Assembly: GCA_947627485.1 (NCBI GenBank)
Contig: CANQWF010000008.1
Location: 1-32,085, forward strand
Direction of reading: 5' to 3'
Length of the DNA: 32,085 nt
From: an uncultured Clostridia bacterium
Lineage (GTDB): Bacteria; Bacillota; Clostridia; TANB77; CAG-508
Position 1 is the first letter of the stretch, and every line of letters starts with the position of its first letter. The notes beneath the pieces were generated by a model. It saw only the letters and a list, made by a program, of their open reading frames with translations. It did no database searches and was not told where the DNA came from. The position numbers and the translations under genes were made by a program. Of the stretch, positions 18,370-26,943 are shown piece by piece.

Positions 18370-19166
18370 AGAAATATATGCTTGGGAGAGAGTTGAAATT
18401 GCAAGGAATCCTAAAAGGAAAACTGCACTTGAGTATATTAATGAAATATTTGATGATTTTATAGAATTACATGGAGATAGAAATTTTAAAGATGATAAAT
18501 CAATAGTATGTGGACTTGCAAGAATTGGAGAACAAAATTTTACAATAATTGCTCAGCAAAAGGGGAGAACAACAAAAGAAAATATTGAAAGAAATTTTGG
18601 AATGCCTAATCCTGAAAGTTATAGGAAAGCAATAAGGTTTATGAAACAAGCAGAAAAATTTAAAAGACCAGTAATTACTTTCATTGATACAAAAGGAGCA
18701 TATCCGGGTATTGGAGCAGAAGAAAGGGGCCAGCGGAGAAGCTATTGCTAAATCTATGTTTGAAATGGCAAAACTAAAGGTTCCAATAATTGCAATAGTT
18801 ATAGGGGAAGGCTCAAGCGGAGGTGCACTTGCAATAGGTGTTGCAAATAAAGTATTTATGCTTGAAAATGCAATATATTCTATACTTTCCCCAGAAGGAT
18901 TTAGCAGTATTTTGTGGAAAGATTCTACAAGATACAAAGAAGCGGCAGAAAAAATGAGGCTAACTGCTAGAGATTTATATGAATTAAAAGTGATAGATAA
19001 AATTATAAAAGAACCAAATAATGATGAATCAAATACAAAAGTATCACAAAGTTTAAAAAAAGAAATAAAATCTGTTATTTCGGCAATGCAAAATATGTCT
19101 CAAGAAGATATCATAGAAGACAGATATTTAAAATTTAGAAATATGGGTGAATTTATAAAGTTATAA
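18359..19166 (+). CDS. accA: Acetyl-CoA carboxylase carboxyltransferase subunit alpha, needs one +1 shift at CGG
   Basis: Partner of AccD. The start at ATG 18359 ([12 protein letters not shown]) overlaps the end of accD by 11 bp; an in-frame ATG at 18347 is closer to the AGGG and would add four residues. The first part has [16 protein letters not shown], then CGG at 18734, and the frame would stop at 18749-18751. Skipping C gives Q-G-EAIAKSM, the standard continuation, then [12 protein letters not shown] and a normal C-terminus. Total 268 residues, a common length for the short Firmicute AccA. Confidence 0.92.
18734..18736 (+). other. CGG +1 shift site 5 (accA codon 126)
   Basis: Zero frame CAG CGG AGA, with TAA at 18749-18751. 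Skipping C18734 gives CAG GGA GAA GCT. Confidence 0.86.
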
Positions 19167-19176
19167 GGAGGATAAA

Positions 19177-19950
19177 ATGTTATTACAAAACAAAAAAATA
19201 TTAATTATGGGAATTAGAAACAAATGGAGTATAGCCTATGGAATTGCAAAATCAGCTTATGAACATGGAGCAAAATTATTATTTACATATATGGGTGAAG
19301 AAAATAAAAGCAAAATAGAAGAATTAACAAAAGAATTTGAAGGAAGCAGAGCTTATGTATTAGATGGAGCATCAGAAGATGAATTAGTTAAAGAAGTATT
19401 CACTAAAATAAAAGATGAAAATGGAAAAATTGATGGAATAGTTCATGCTATAGCACATGCTAATACAGAAGACTTACATAGAGACTTTATTTATACTAGT
19501 AAAGAAGGCTTTAGCCATGCAAATGATGTAAGTGCTTATTCGTTCGTACTTGTTTGTAGAATGGCAAAAGAGTTAGATATGTTAAATGAAAATGCAAGTT
19601 TAGTTACACTTACTTATCATGGTTCTACTAAAGTTTTAGATGGATATAATGTAATGGGTATTGCAAAAGCTGCTTTAGAATCTAGTGTTAGATATCTTGC
19701 AGAAAATTTAGGAAAAATAGGATTAAGAGTAAATGCTGTATCTGCAGGACCAATAAAAACATTATCTGCAAAAGGAATAAAAGACTTTAGTTCAATATTA
19801 ACAGTAGTTGAAGAAAAGGCCCCATTGCATAGAAATGTAACAACAACTCAAGTTGGAAATGTAGCAACTTTTTTATTAAGTAATATGTCAGATGCAATAA
19901 CAGGTCAAGTAATATATGCAGACAGTGGGTATAACATAATGGGTGTTTAG
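19177..19950 (+). CDS. fabI: Enoyl-ACP reductase, FabI type
   Basis: Reduces enoyl-ACP with NAD(P)H, the last step of each elongation cycle. The N-terminus LMGIRNKWSIAYGIA is the FabI form of the Rossmann motif. The active site has TYHG followed by YNVMGIAKAAL with the YxxxMxxxK tyrosine and lysine. 257 residues fits. FabI, rather than FabK, is notable because many Clostridia use the flavoprotein FabK; this one would be expected to be of the triclosan-target type. Confidence 0.92.
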   Translation: MLLQNKKILIMGIRNKWSIAYGIAKSAYEHGAKLLFTYMGEENKSKIEELTKEFEGSRAYVLDGASEDELVKEVFTKIKDENGKIDGIVHAIAHANTEDLHRDFIYTSKEGFSHANDVSAYSFVLVCRMAKELDMLNENASLVTLTYHGSTKVLDGYNVMGIAKAALESSVRYLAENLGKIGLRVNAVSAGPIKTLSAKGIKDFSSILTVVEEKAPLHRNVTTTQVGNVATFLLSNMSDAITGQVIYADSGYNIMGV

Positions 19951-19968
19951 ATAACACAGCTTGATGTA

Positions 19969-19980
19969 AAAGGAGGTGAT
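19969..19980 (+). promoter_or_regulatory. Full-length consensus Shine-Dalgarno of acpP
   Basis: AAAGGAGGTGAT complements essentially the whole 16S anti-Shine-Dalgarno tail and sits 6 nt before the ATG. It is the strongest ribosome binding site in the window, fitting the very high demand for acyl-carrier protein relative to the enzymes upstream. Confidence 0.9.
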
Positions 19981-19986
19981 ATTGAT

Positions 19987-20226
19987 ATGTCAGATGAAGA
20001 AATATTAGAAAAATTAAAGGGCATCATTACAGAACATTTAGGTGTAGAAAGAGACATAATAAACAAAGATTCAACATTCGTAGATGATTTATCAGCAGAT
20101 TCACTTGATATAGTAGAATTAGTTATGAGTATTGAAGAAAGTTTTGATATGGAAATACCAGACGATGATGCAGCCAAAATTGTTACTGTGGGTGACGTAG
20201 TAAATTATATTAAAGAAAATAGTTAA
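19987..20226 (+). CDS. acpP: Acyl carrier protein
   Basis: Carries growing acyl chains on phosphopantetheine. The [14 protein letters not shown] block has the modified serine at S39. It is 79 residues and strongly acidic. Last gene of the fatty-acid operon, 36 bp after fabI. Confidence 0.97.
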   Translation: MSDEEILEKLKGIITEHLGVERDIINKDSTFVDDLSADSLDIVELVMSIEESFDMEIPDDDAAKIVTVGDVVNYIKENS

Positions 20227-20540
20227 TTAAGAAATTATTTAAAAAAAAACCATTATCTAGTAACAATCTAAGTTACCAGTCAGACTTTTAAAAAAACAGT
20301 ATAGAGAAAATGTAGGGGTCGCGCCCTTGGGCGACCCGTGATAAAAAGAACATATAGAGATGTTAATTAAATAAAAATATATGAAGAAATATAAAGATTT
20401 GTAATATTGTTTTAAATTTTAAGTATGACCAGTAACCAATCTAAAAAATAAATTATAAAAAAGCCTACACAAAGCAATAAAAGTATGATAAAATATTTAG
20501 GATATAATTAAAACAATTAAAATTTTAAAGGAGGGGTTAC
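20227..20540. repeat. Gene-free 314-bp region with a copy of the prepilin-leader/intergenic repeat
   Basis: TGTAGGGGTCGC...GCGACCCG at 20311-20338 matches the repeat inside the prepilin gene, and the following GAACATATAGAGATGTTA (about 20348-20365) is repeated near 31937-31954. Short direct repeats (AGTAACAATCTAA and AGTAACCAATCTAA) lie on either side, about 170 bp apart. A TATGAT at 20484-20489 could be the -10 box of yebC, with no convincing -35. The region looks like the remains of a prepilin cassette upstream segment without its gene. Confidence 0.6.
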
Positions 20541-21260
20541 ATGTCAGGACATAGCAAATGGCATAACATACAAGCCAAAAAAGGAAAAGCAGATGCAGCA
20601 AGAGGAAAAATATTTACAAAATTAGGAAGAGAATTATTAATTGCGGTTAAAGAAGGTGGTCCAGAACCTGCAGGAAATTCAAAATTAAAAGCTGTTATAG
20701 CAAAATGTAAAGCAGCAAACATGCCAAATGATACAATAAATAATGCGATAAAAAAGGCTTCATCAAGTAACGAAAATTATGAAGAGATTACTTATGAAGG
20801 ATATGGACCAAACGGAGTAGCAGTAATAGTTAATGCTTCTACAGATAATAAAAATAGAACAGCTGCAGACCTAAGACATGTTTTCGATAAGGCAGGAGGA
20901 AATTTAGGAACAAATGGTTGTGTATCATACTTGTTTAATAAAAAAGGCATTATTGTAATAGATAAAACAAAAACTAATTTATCAGAAGATGAACTAATGT
21001 TACTTGCAATAGATAATGGAGCAGAAGATTTTGAAGTTGAAGAAGAGTGTTATGAGATTACAACAGATCCTTCAGACTTTACAGCTGTTAGAGAAGCTTT
21101 AGAAAAAGAAAATATAGAATTTGAACAAGCAGAAGTTCAAATGGTCCCAACAACTTACATTGAATTAGACGAAAAAACAAGCGAAAGAATGCAAAAATTG
21201 ATAGATAATCTAGAAGATTTAGATGATGTTATGGACGTATATCATAATTGGGACGAATAA
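20541..21260 (+). CDS. yebC: YebC/PmpR-family protein
   Basis: A member of the YebC/TACO1 family, long annotated as transcriptional regulators and more recently linked to translation, where some members help ribosomes through proline-rich stretches. It starts with the diagnostic [21 protein letters not shown] and has the acidic C-terminal domain. 239 residues is standard. AAAGGAGGGG directly precedes the ATG region. In an organism with unusual decoding, a translation-linked factor next to the operon is worth noting, but YebC is near-universal and proves nothing. Confidence 0.92.
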   Translation: MSGHSKWHNIQAKKGKADAARGKIFTKLGRELLIAVKEGGPEPAGNSKLKAVIAKCKAANMPNDTINNAIKKASSSNENYEEITYEGYGPNGVAVIVNASTDNKNRTAADLRHVFDKAGGNLGTNGCVSYLFNKKGIIVIDKTKTNLSEDELMLLAIDNGAEDFEVEEECYEITTDPSDFTAVREALEKENIEFEQAEVQMVPTTYIELDEKTSERMQKLIDNLEDLDDVMDVYHNWDE

Positions 21261-21285
21261 TTATATATCAAGGAGGATTACATAA

Positions 21286-22029
21286 ATGATAGACTTAGAA
21301 GAAAAAGTTACAGTTGTAACTGGTGGAACAAGAGGAATAGGTCTTGAAATAGTAAGAACCTTTTGTGAAAATAATGCTAAAGTAGTTTTATTTGGTTCTA
21401 GAAAAGAAACCGTTGATAAAGCATTAAACCAATTAAAAAAAGAAGGATTTAATGTAAAAGGGTATTACCCAAATTTAAGTGATTTTGATGAAGTAAGTAA
21501 TGTTATGAAAGAAATACATAGTGAGTATGGTCATATAGATATCTTAATTAACAATGCAGGGATTTCTGCTAATAAAAAAATTGAAGATACAGAATTAAAT
21601 GATTTTATAAAAATTATGGATTTAAATGTTAATGCTATGTTTAATACATCAAAAGCAGTTATACCTTTTATGAAAGAACAAAAAGGTGGAGTTATCTTAA
21701 ATACAAGTTCAATGGTTAGCATTTATGGACAGCCATCTGGCGTAGGATATCCTGCTAGTAAATTCGCTGTAAATGGACTTACAAAATCATTAGCACGTGA
21801 ACTTGCACCAGATAATATTCGTGTAAATGCAGTAGCACCAGGAATTACAAAAACTGATATGGTAGCATCACTTCCAGAAGAAATGATTAAACCGTTAATT
21901 GCAACAATCCCACTTGGAAGAATTGGAGAACCAAAAGATATTGCAAATGCATTTTTATTTTTAGCAAGTCCAATGGCAAGTTATATTACAGGAGTAATAT
22001 TACAAGTTGATGGAGCTGCTAGAAATTAA
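21286..22029 (+). CDS. Short-chain dehydrogenase/reductase, BaiA/FabG-like
   Basis: Classical SDR of 247 residues: cofactor motif TGGTRGIG near the N-terminus, NNAG, then the catalytic serine region (NTSSMVSIYG) and YPASK, and a VDGAARN end. The TGGTRGIG start, GVGYPASK and VDGA-type end resemble BaiA-type hydroxysteroid dehydrogenases more than the operon's own FabG. A second 3-oxoacyl reductase is the other option; the substrate cannot be told from sequence alone. AAGGAGG precedes the ATG, and the gene is 25 bp after yebC. It has no CGG shift. Confidence 0.75.
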   Translation: MIDLEEKVTVVTGGTRGIGLEIVRTFCENNAKVVLFGSRKETVDKALNQLKKEGFNVKGYYPNLSDFDEVSNVMKEIHSEYGHIDILINNAGISANKKIEDTELNDFIKIMDLNVNAMFNTSKAVIPFMKEQKGGVILNTSSMVSIYGQPSGVGYPASKFAVNGLTKSLARELAPDNIRVNAVAPGITKTDMVASLPEEMIKPLIATIPLGRIGEPKDIANAFLFLASPMASYITGVILQVDGAARN

Positions 22030-22053
22030 TATAAATAGATTTATTTTGATAAA

Positions 22054-22102
22054 TTAAAAGGTTATAAAGAGTATTCAATAAGTTTTCTTTATAACCTTTT
22101 AA
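22054..22102. terminator. Bidirectional terminator between the SDR gene and tmcAL
   Basis: A perfect 17-bp stem, TTAAAAGGTTATAAAGA (22054-22070) with TCTTTATAACCTTTTAA (22086-22102), lies between convergent genes and overlaps the tmcAL stop. Both arms end in A/T runs, so it can serve both strands. Confidence 0.8.
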
Positions 22103-23322
22103 CATACTATTAATTTTTTTGTATAATCTAAGTTTGCTCTTGATTCATATTTATAACCTAAAGTATAAATATTAGATGCAAGTATATCTTTTTCTAACAT
22201 ATTTTTTAATATTTTATTGCTATTATTATCCATAAATTTTTTTACAGATGTTATAACAGGATTTTTTGATTTATTATCACTTATTCTAGATAATAATAAT
22301 TTTCCATTTCTACTAACACCCAGCACTCTTATATATGGTTTTGCTTTATATGAATTTTGAATATCTTTTTTTGTTATATTCAAAATAGAATACAAAAGTA
22401 TTCTTTGAATTCTTGAACGAGTATATCTTTTTGTCTTTATAGAATCTATTAGGTCTTCTAAGTTGTTACAAGAATCTGCTGCTTGTTTAATTGCATTTTC
22501 AAGCCCTTCGGTAACATCTTGTAGATTAGCGATTTCTTGAATACTCATTTTTCTTAAAGTATATATTATTTCTTTTTCAAATACAGAAATATGATTAATA
22601 ATTTGTTCATTATTAATGTTTTTTAAAAGAATATTATAAGATGGACTAGGCATTAATTTTTTAACATCTTTATTATTTCTAATTAACTCTCTAATTGCAG
22701 TTCCACTTGCTAATCTGTCTTTTATCTTTAAGCTATTATATCCTTCATCAATTCTTTTTATGGTAAAAGGTATAACTTTGCTTTTTAATCTTTTTATTGC
22801 TTTTAAATATTCAATTCCAAGTATATTGTTTGGATTAGATAAAACATTTGAATATTTTCTAACATCATTTAAATATATAAGTAGAGCATTTTCTCTAGCC
22901 TTAGGATATGAAATTCCTTTAGACAATTCGTGAGCTAAAATAGTTTTAAACTCATTTGGCTCATCATACAAAACATTAGCAATACTATCTAATGTGTTAA
23001 GGCTACCACATTCACTTCCGAATGATAGAGTAACATTATCAAACGCATCTAATAGTTTTAAAGAGCCCTCTGCAAAATTTTCAGCACTTGAAATACTATA
23101 AACTACAGGTAGTTCAATAACTAAATCAAATCCGCATTTAAGTGCAATCTCTGTTTTTGACCATTTGTCAATAATAGAAGCTTCGCCACGCTCACAAAAA
23201 TTCCCGCTCATTATACAAATTGAGTAGTCAGGATTAAGTAATTTTTTTGATTTTTGCAAGTGATATAAATGTCCATTGTGAAATGGATTATATTCAGATA
23301 CTATTGCTAAAATTTTACTCAT
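22099..23322 (-). CDS. tmcAL: tRNA(Met) cytidine acetate ligase
   Basis: A HIGH-superfamily nucleotidyltransferase (YlbM family) that forms ac4C34 in elongator tRNA-Met from acetate and ATP. The N-terminus VSEYNPFHNGH (residues 8-18) holds the HxGH motif and MSGNFCERGEASI follows. 407 residues matches the family. Its minus-strand frame contains CGG only out of frame (TTC GGA, TGC GGA, AGC GGG) and is intact, a useful negative control on the other strand. Confidence 0.88.
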   Translation of the reverse strand: MSKILAIVSEYNPFHNGHLYHLQKSKKLLNPDYSICIMSGNFCERGEASIIDKWSKTEIALKCGFDLVIELPVVYSISSAENFAEGSLKLLDAFDNVTLSFGSECGSLNTLDSIANVLYDEPNEFKTILAHELSKGISYPKARENALLIYLNDVRKYSNVLSNPNNILGIEYLKAIKRLKSKVIPFTIKRIDEGYNSLKIKDRLASGTAIRELIRNNKDVKKLMPSPSYNILLKNINNEQIINHISVFEKEIIYTLRKMSIQEIANLQDVTEGLENAIKQAADSCNNLEDLIDSIKTKRYTRSRIQRILLYSILNITKKDIQNSYKAKPYIRVLGVSRNGKLLLSRISDNKSKNPVITSVKKFMDNNSNKILKNMLEKDILASNIYTLGYKYESRANLDYTKKLIVC

Positions 23323-23390
23323 ATTTACTCCTAATTATTGAAAAATAGATTTATTTACTGATATAATATCATAAATAGTAAGAAAATACA

Positions 23391-23499
23391 AATTGTAGTT
23401 TGTGAGAGGAAAATTCTAGGGACTGTCCCTAAAAATCACCAATTTTGGGGATTTTTGGGACTGTCCTGAATTTTACGAATACGGAATAAACAACAATTT
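23391..23499. mobile_element. MITE-like palindromic element, copy 2
   Basis: Near-identical core to 6998-7106, with the same left end AATTGTAGTTTG (23391-23402) and a slightly decayed right end near AAACAACAATTT. It sits between tmcAL and rnhA, so the rnhA promoter must lie in or before the element. Confidence 0.75.
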
Positions 23500-23528
23500 A
23501 ATTAACAAAATATAAAGGAGAAGCAAAG

Positions 23529-23964
23529 ATGGATAAAGTTATAATATACACAGATGGAGCATGCTCACGGAAATCCTGGACCTGGGGGATGGGGCGCAAT
23601 TTTAATGTTTAATGATGCAAAAAAGGAAATAAGTGGTGGATGCAAAGAAACAACTAATAATATAATGGAAATTACTGCTGTAATAGAGGCTTTAAAATGC
23701 TTAAAAAGAGAATGTGATGTCGAAGTATATAGTGATAGTGCTTATGTTGTAAATGCTTTTAATAATGGTTGGATATATAACTGGATAAAAAATAATTGGA
23801 AAACATCAGGAAAAGATCCTGTTAAAAACAAAGAATTATGGCAAGAACTATATAGATTAACAAAAATACATAAAGTTAAATTTATAAAAGTAAAAGGACA
23901 TAGTGATAATGAATTCAATAATAGATGTGATGAACTAGCAAGAGAAGAAATAACTAAAATTTAG
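23529..23964 (+). CDS. rnhA: Ribonuclease HI, needs one +1 shift at CGG
   Basis: Degrades RNA in RNA-DNA hybrids. ATG 23529 follows AAAGGAG and gives [13 protein letters not shown], then CGG at 23568; straight reading stops at 23610-23612 after 27 codons. Skipping C gives G14-NPGPGGWG, the invariant RNase HI signature. The complete 144-residue protein has D9, E47, D69, H124 and D134, matching the classical active-site residues in order and spacing. An ATG at 23554 in the second frame would lose D9 and is not a credible start. Confidence 0.93.
23568..23570 (+). other. CGG +1 shift site 6 (rnhA codon 14)
   Basis: Zero frame TCA CGG AAA, with TAA at 23610-23612. Skipping C23568 gives TCA GGA AAT CCT, restoring CSGNPGPGG. 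The shift lies only 13 codons after the start, so without it no enzyme is made at all. Confidence 0.88.
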
Positions 23965-24067
23965 TCTATTACCAAAAAATGACATTAATATTACATTTTT
24001 GTAACATTGTTGAAAACATGATATCTTTTGAATATAATTAATATAATAAAGGTATATGGAGGAAATA

Positions 24068-24610
24068 ATGGAAAGTTTTGCAGAATATATTTTATCAGAA
24101 AAAGATTTTGGCAAAAAAATAGAAATAATGTCATATTTAAAAAATAAAATAAACATCTTCTTTGATAATTCTGTAATATTTAAAACATTTATTGTTAACA
24201 TGTTTATTGATACAATGGATATACAAGTAGACAAAAACAAAGTTATAACCGCAATGCTCTTATGTGGCTGTAAAAAAATAAACAATGCTCAAGATATGGA
24301 AAAAATAAAGAATTATGCAAAAGATGGTGCAGATTTTCTTGCTAAACTTGGCTTTTCCAAAGAATTCTGTTTAATATGCGAACAGCATAATAGGTATAGT
24401 AATAGTTTACCTAGAAAAAAAGAAGCTGATATATTAGAGCTCGCAGATCAATTCGGTGGTATGCTTTTAGATAGACCAGAAAGAATAGCCTTTCCTATAG
24501 AAGAAGCTCTTATACTTTTAGAAAGCAGAAATTTAAAAAACTGTAATAATGTCTATTTGAATAAATTTAAAGAATTTGTAAATATAGCTAAGGAGGTAAA
24601 TGTTGCATGA
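24068..24610 (+). CDS. Degenerate HD-GYP-like protein
   Basis: 180 residues. The C-terminal half (CEQHNRYSNSLPRKKEADIL, then LADQFGGML, DRPER, EEAL) follows the order of HD-GYP domains (HHER.GSGYP...I.AVADAFDAMTSDRPYR..EEAL). The first metal motif, usually LLHDIGK, reads LLCGCKK here, so the HD pair is lost. It would be a pseudoenzyme, perhaps binding a nucleotide or a partner rather than cutting cyclic di-GMP. GGAGG (24058-24062) supports ATG 24068 over ATG 24056. The stop overlaps the next start as ATGA. The assignment rests on motif order only. Confidence 0.5.
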   Translation: MESFAEYILSEKDFGKKIEIMSYLKNKINIFFDNSVIFKTFIVNMFIDTMDIQVDKNKVITAMLLCGCKKINNAQDMEKIKNYAKDGADFLAKLGFSKEFCLICEQHNRYSNSLPRKKEADILELADQFGGMLLDRPERIAFPIEEALILLESRNLKNCNNVYLNKFKEFVNIAKEVNVA

Positions 24611-24786
24611 TAGATTTTTATAAAAATAGTATTTTATCTCGATTAGGAAAAGATGCAGGTAATCAAAACATGTCAGAGTTTGCCGAAAATATAAATGAAA
24701 ATTATGAGAAATATTTATCACGTATAAAAGAACAAAAAGAAAAGCCTGTAGTAAATAACAGTGATGATTTTGGATTATATTTATAG
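24607..24786 (+). CDS. Small hydrophilic protein, unknown
   Basis: 59 residues starting MIDFYKNSILSRLGKDAG and ending DDFGLYL. Its ATG overlaps the stop of the HD-GYP-like gene (ATGA), and AAGGAGG lies a few bases upstream, so translation is likely coupled. Charged, no membrane segment, a probable helix in the middle (YEKYLSRIKEQKEK). I do not recognise a family. The tight coupling suggests it works with the upstream protein. Confidence 0.6.
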   Translation: MIDFYKNSILSRLGKDAGNQNMSEFAENINENYEKYLSRIKEQKEKPVVNNSDDFGLYL

Positions 24787-24794
24787 TAATAATG

Positions 24795-24813
24795 GGTTGC
24801 ATTTTGTGCAACC
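24795..24813 (+). other. Small hairpin before the EndoQ-like gene
   Basis: GGTTGCA (24795-24801) and TGCAACC (24807-24813) form a 7-bp stem with a TTTTG loop. The tail is AT-rich but not a clean T-run, so it is a weak terminator at best. Confidence 0.45.
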
Positions 24814-24843
24814 TAAAAATTTGTATAAAGGATGGAATTATAT

Positions 24844-26034
24844 ATGTACGAAGTTTTTGCAGATTTACATGTACACATAGGAAGAAGTGAGAATAATAAA
24901 CCAATAAAAATAACAGCAGCTAAAAGTTTAAACTTTGCAAATATAGCAAAAGAATGTCGAGATAGAAAAGGAATTGATATTGTAGGAATTATAGATTGTG
25001 CCTCACCTTATGTAATAGAAGATATAGAGAACTTTCTAAAAACAGGCGATGCCTATGAAATAAAAGATGGTGGAATAATATATAAAGATAAGGTTTGTAT
25101 AATACTTGGAAGTGAAATAGAAACATCAGAAGAAGGACTAAACGGTCATTTAGGTAGTGCTCATAATATTTGCTTTTTTCCTCATTTAGATGATATAAAA
25201 AGATTTTCTAAAGAAATGAGTACACATATTAAAAATATTACACTTAGCTCACAAAGAGCAGATATTTCAGCATATTACTTAATAGATATAGTAGAAAAAT
25301 ATAACGGTATATTAATACCTGCACATTGTTTTACACCACATAAAAGTTTTTATGGAAATTGTACAGATAGATTAAAAAAAGTATTCAAAGAAAAATATAG
25401 CAAAATATTGGCAATAGAATTAGGTTTAAGTGCAGATACTTTTTTAGCAGATAAAATATCAGAATTAGAACAAAAAACGTTTATAACTAATTCTGATGCA
25501 CATTCACTGCCTAAAATTGCGAGAGAATACAATAAAATATTAGTAGATGATATTAGTTTTAAAGAACTTGTAAAAGCCTTAAAAAATGAAGATGGAAGAA
25601 AAATAGTTGCAAATTATGGCATGGATCCAAAACTTGGTAAATATCATAGAACATATTGTGAAGTATGCGAAAAAAATATAGATGGAACGGCTCCTGTTAC
25701 ATCGTGTGATACATGTGATAGTAAAAATATAACCATGGGAGTTTATGATAGAATAGAAATAATAAAAGATAAAAAAGAAACTAAAAGTCCAGAAAACAGA
25801 CCAGATTATATTTATCAAATACCACTTACTTTTATTCCTGGAATAGGGAAAAAAAGTTTAGAAAAACTTTTAGATACATTTGGAACAGAGATGAATATAA
25901 TACATAATCTTTCCAAAGATGATATCGAAGCTGTTGTAGGAGAAAAAGTTGCAAATAATATAATTTCTGCAAGAAATGGAAAAATAAAAATTCAAGAAGG
26001 TGGCGGAGGAGTATACGGACAAATTAAAATCTAA
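24844..26034 (+). CDS. EndoQ-like PHP-domain DNA repair endonuclease
   Basis: Predicted to nick DNA at deaminated bases. The N-terminal PHP metal site begins FADLHVHIG and continues with GSEIETSE, PAHCF and TNSDAH. A zinc finger (CEVC...CDTC) follows at about residues 272-295. The C-terminus has a helix-hairpin-helix-like PGIGKKSLEKLL. This domain order matches Endonuclease Q, known from Thermococcales and some Bacilli. ATG 24844 is preferred over ATG 24832, which overlaps the AAAGGATGG ribosome binding site. It ends with a glycine-rich GGGGVYG tail. Bacterial members near spoIIM are sometimes annotated only as PHP proteins. Confidence 0.75.
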   Translation: MYEVFADLHVHIGRSENNKPIKITAAKSLNFANIAKECRDRKGIDIVGIIDCASPYVIEDIENFLKTGDAYEIKDGGIIYKDKVCIILGSEIETSEEGLNGHLGSAHNICFFPHLDDIKRFSKEMSTHIKNITLSSQRADISAYYLIDIVEKYNGILIPAHCFTPHKSFYGNCTDRLKKVFKEKYSKILAIELGLSADTFLADKISELEQKTFITNSDAHSLPKIAREYNKILVDDISFKELVKALKNEDGRKIVANYGMDPKLGKYHRTYCEVCEKNIDGTAPVTSCDTCDSKNITMGVYDRIEIIKDKKETKSPENRPDYIYQIPLTFIPGIGKKSLEKLLDTFGTEMNIIHNLSKDDIEAVVGEKVANNIISARNGKIKIQEGGGGVYGQIKI

Positions 26035-26095
26035 AATGGTTCTTTTTTTCTATAAAATGAATACACATTATGTATAAAAGTTTCGGAGGTACATA

Positions 26096-26750
26096 ATGAA
26101 CAGAAGATATAGAAGAAAAAGAAAAGATTCTAAATTCAAGGATTTTATAGTATCGCATATAGAAAATAATTTAAGAGAATATTTAATTGTTACATTTATA
26201 TTTATTATAGGAATAATAATAGGGATTATATTTATAAATAATTCTTCGGATACTCAGTCATCAGAAATCAGTAATTATATAAATTCTTTTACTCAGGATT
26301 TAAAAGAAAATAATAATATAAATAACTTAACATTACTAATGGATTCAATAAAAAAGAATTTAATATTAGCCGTTTTTTTATGGTTTATGGGCTCGACTGT
26401 AATAGGAATATCTATTGTATATTTAACTATATGTTTTAGAGGTTTTTGTTTAGGATATACAATATCTTCTATAATATTAAGTCTTGGAATACGGAAAAGG
26501 AACTTTATTTTTAATATCTACACTACTTCTTCAAAATATTTTATTTATACCATGTGTACTTGCTTTAGCTGTTAGTGGAATGAAACTTCATAATTCAATA
26601 ATGAAAGATAAGAGAAGAGAAAATATAAAAATAGAGATATTAAGACATACATTAATTTCTTTATTTATAGCTATTATTCTAGTACTATCATCACTAATCG
26701 AAGTATATCTATCTAAAAACATTTTACTATTATTTATAAAGTACATATAA
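26096..26750 (+). CDS. spoIIM: Stage II sporulation protein M, needs one +1 shift at CGG
   Basis: Membrane protein of the engulfment complex (with SpoIID and SpoIIP) during sporulation. GGAGGT precedes ATG 26096. A basic N-terminus is followed by hydrophobic helices at about residues 30-48, 90-110 and 115-131. At 26492 the frame meets CGG and would stop at 26573-26575. Skipping C gives LGI-G133-KGTLFLISTLLLQN, and the remaining helices follow to 26750. Total 217 residues, normal for SpoIIM. The downstream xerD is its usual neighbour in Clostridia and Bacilli. Its presence indicates an endospore-former. Confidence 0.85.
26492..26494 (+). other. CGG +1 shift site 7 (spoIIM codon 133)
   Basis: Zero frame ATA CGG AAA, with stop at 26573-26575. 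Skipping C26492 gives ATA GGA AAA GGA, keeping a hydrophobic frame with the expected SpoIIM second half. Confidence 0.83.
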
Positions 26751-26943
26751 CAATAATAGAACTTAATTTATGTTAGATGATTTAAGCTTAAATTTTTCCT
26801 ATACAATAAAAAAAATTTATAAATTATTTAAAAACTATTTACTTTTTTATTCTGATTTGATATAAATATATACATAATAAATATTCATAAAAATAAATAT
26901 ATTTATTTAGTATCTTAAACTATTTTTTAAAAGGAGATAATCT

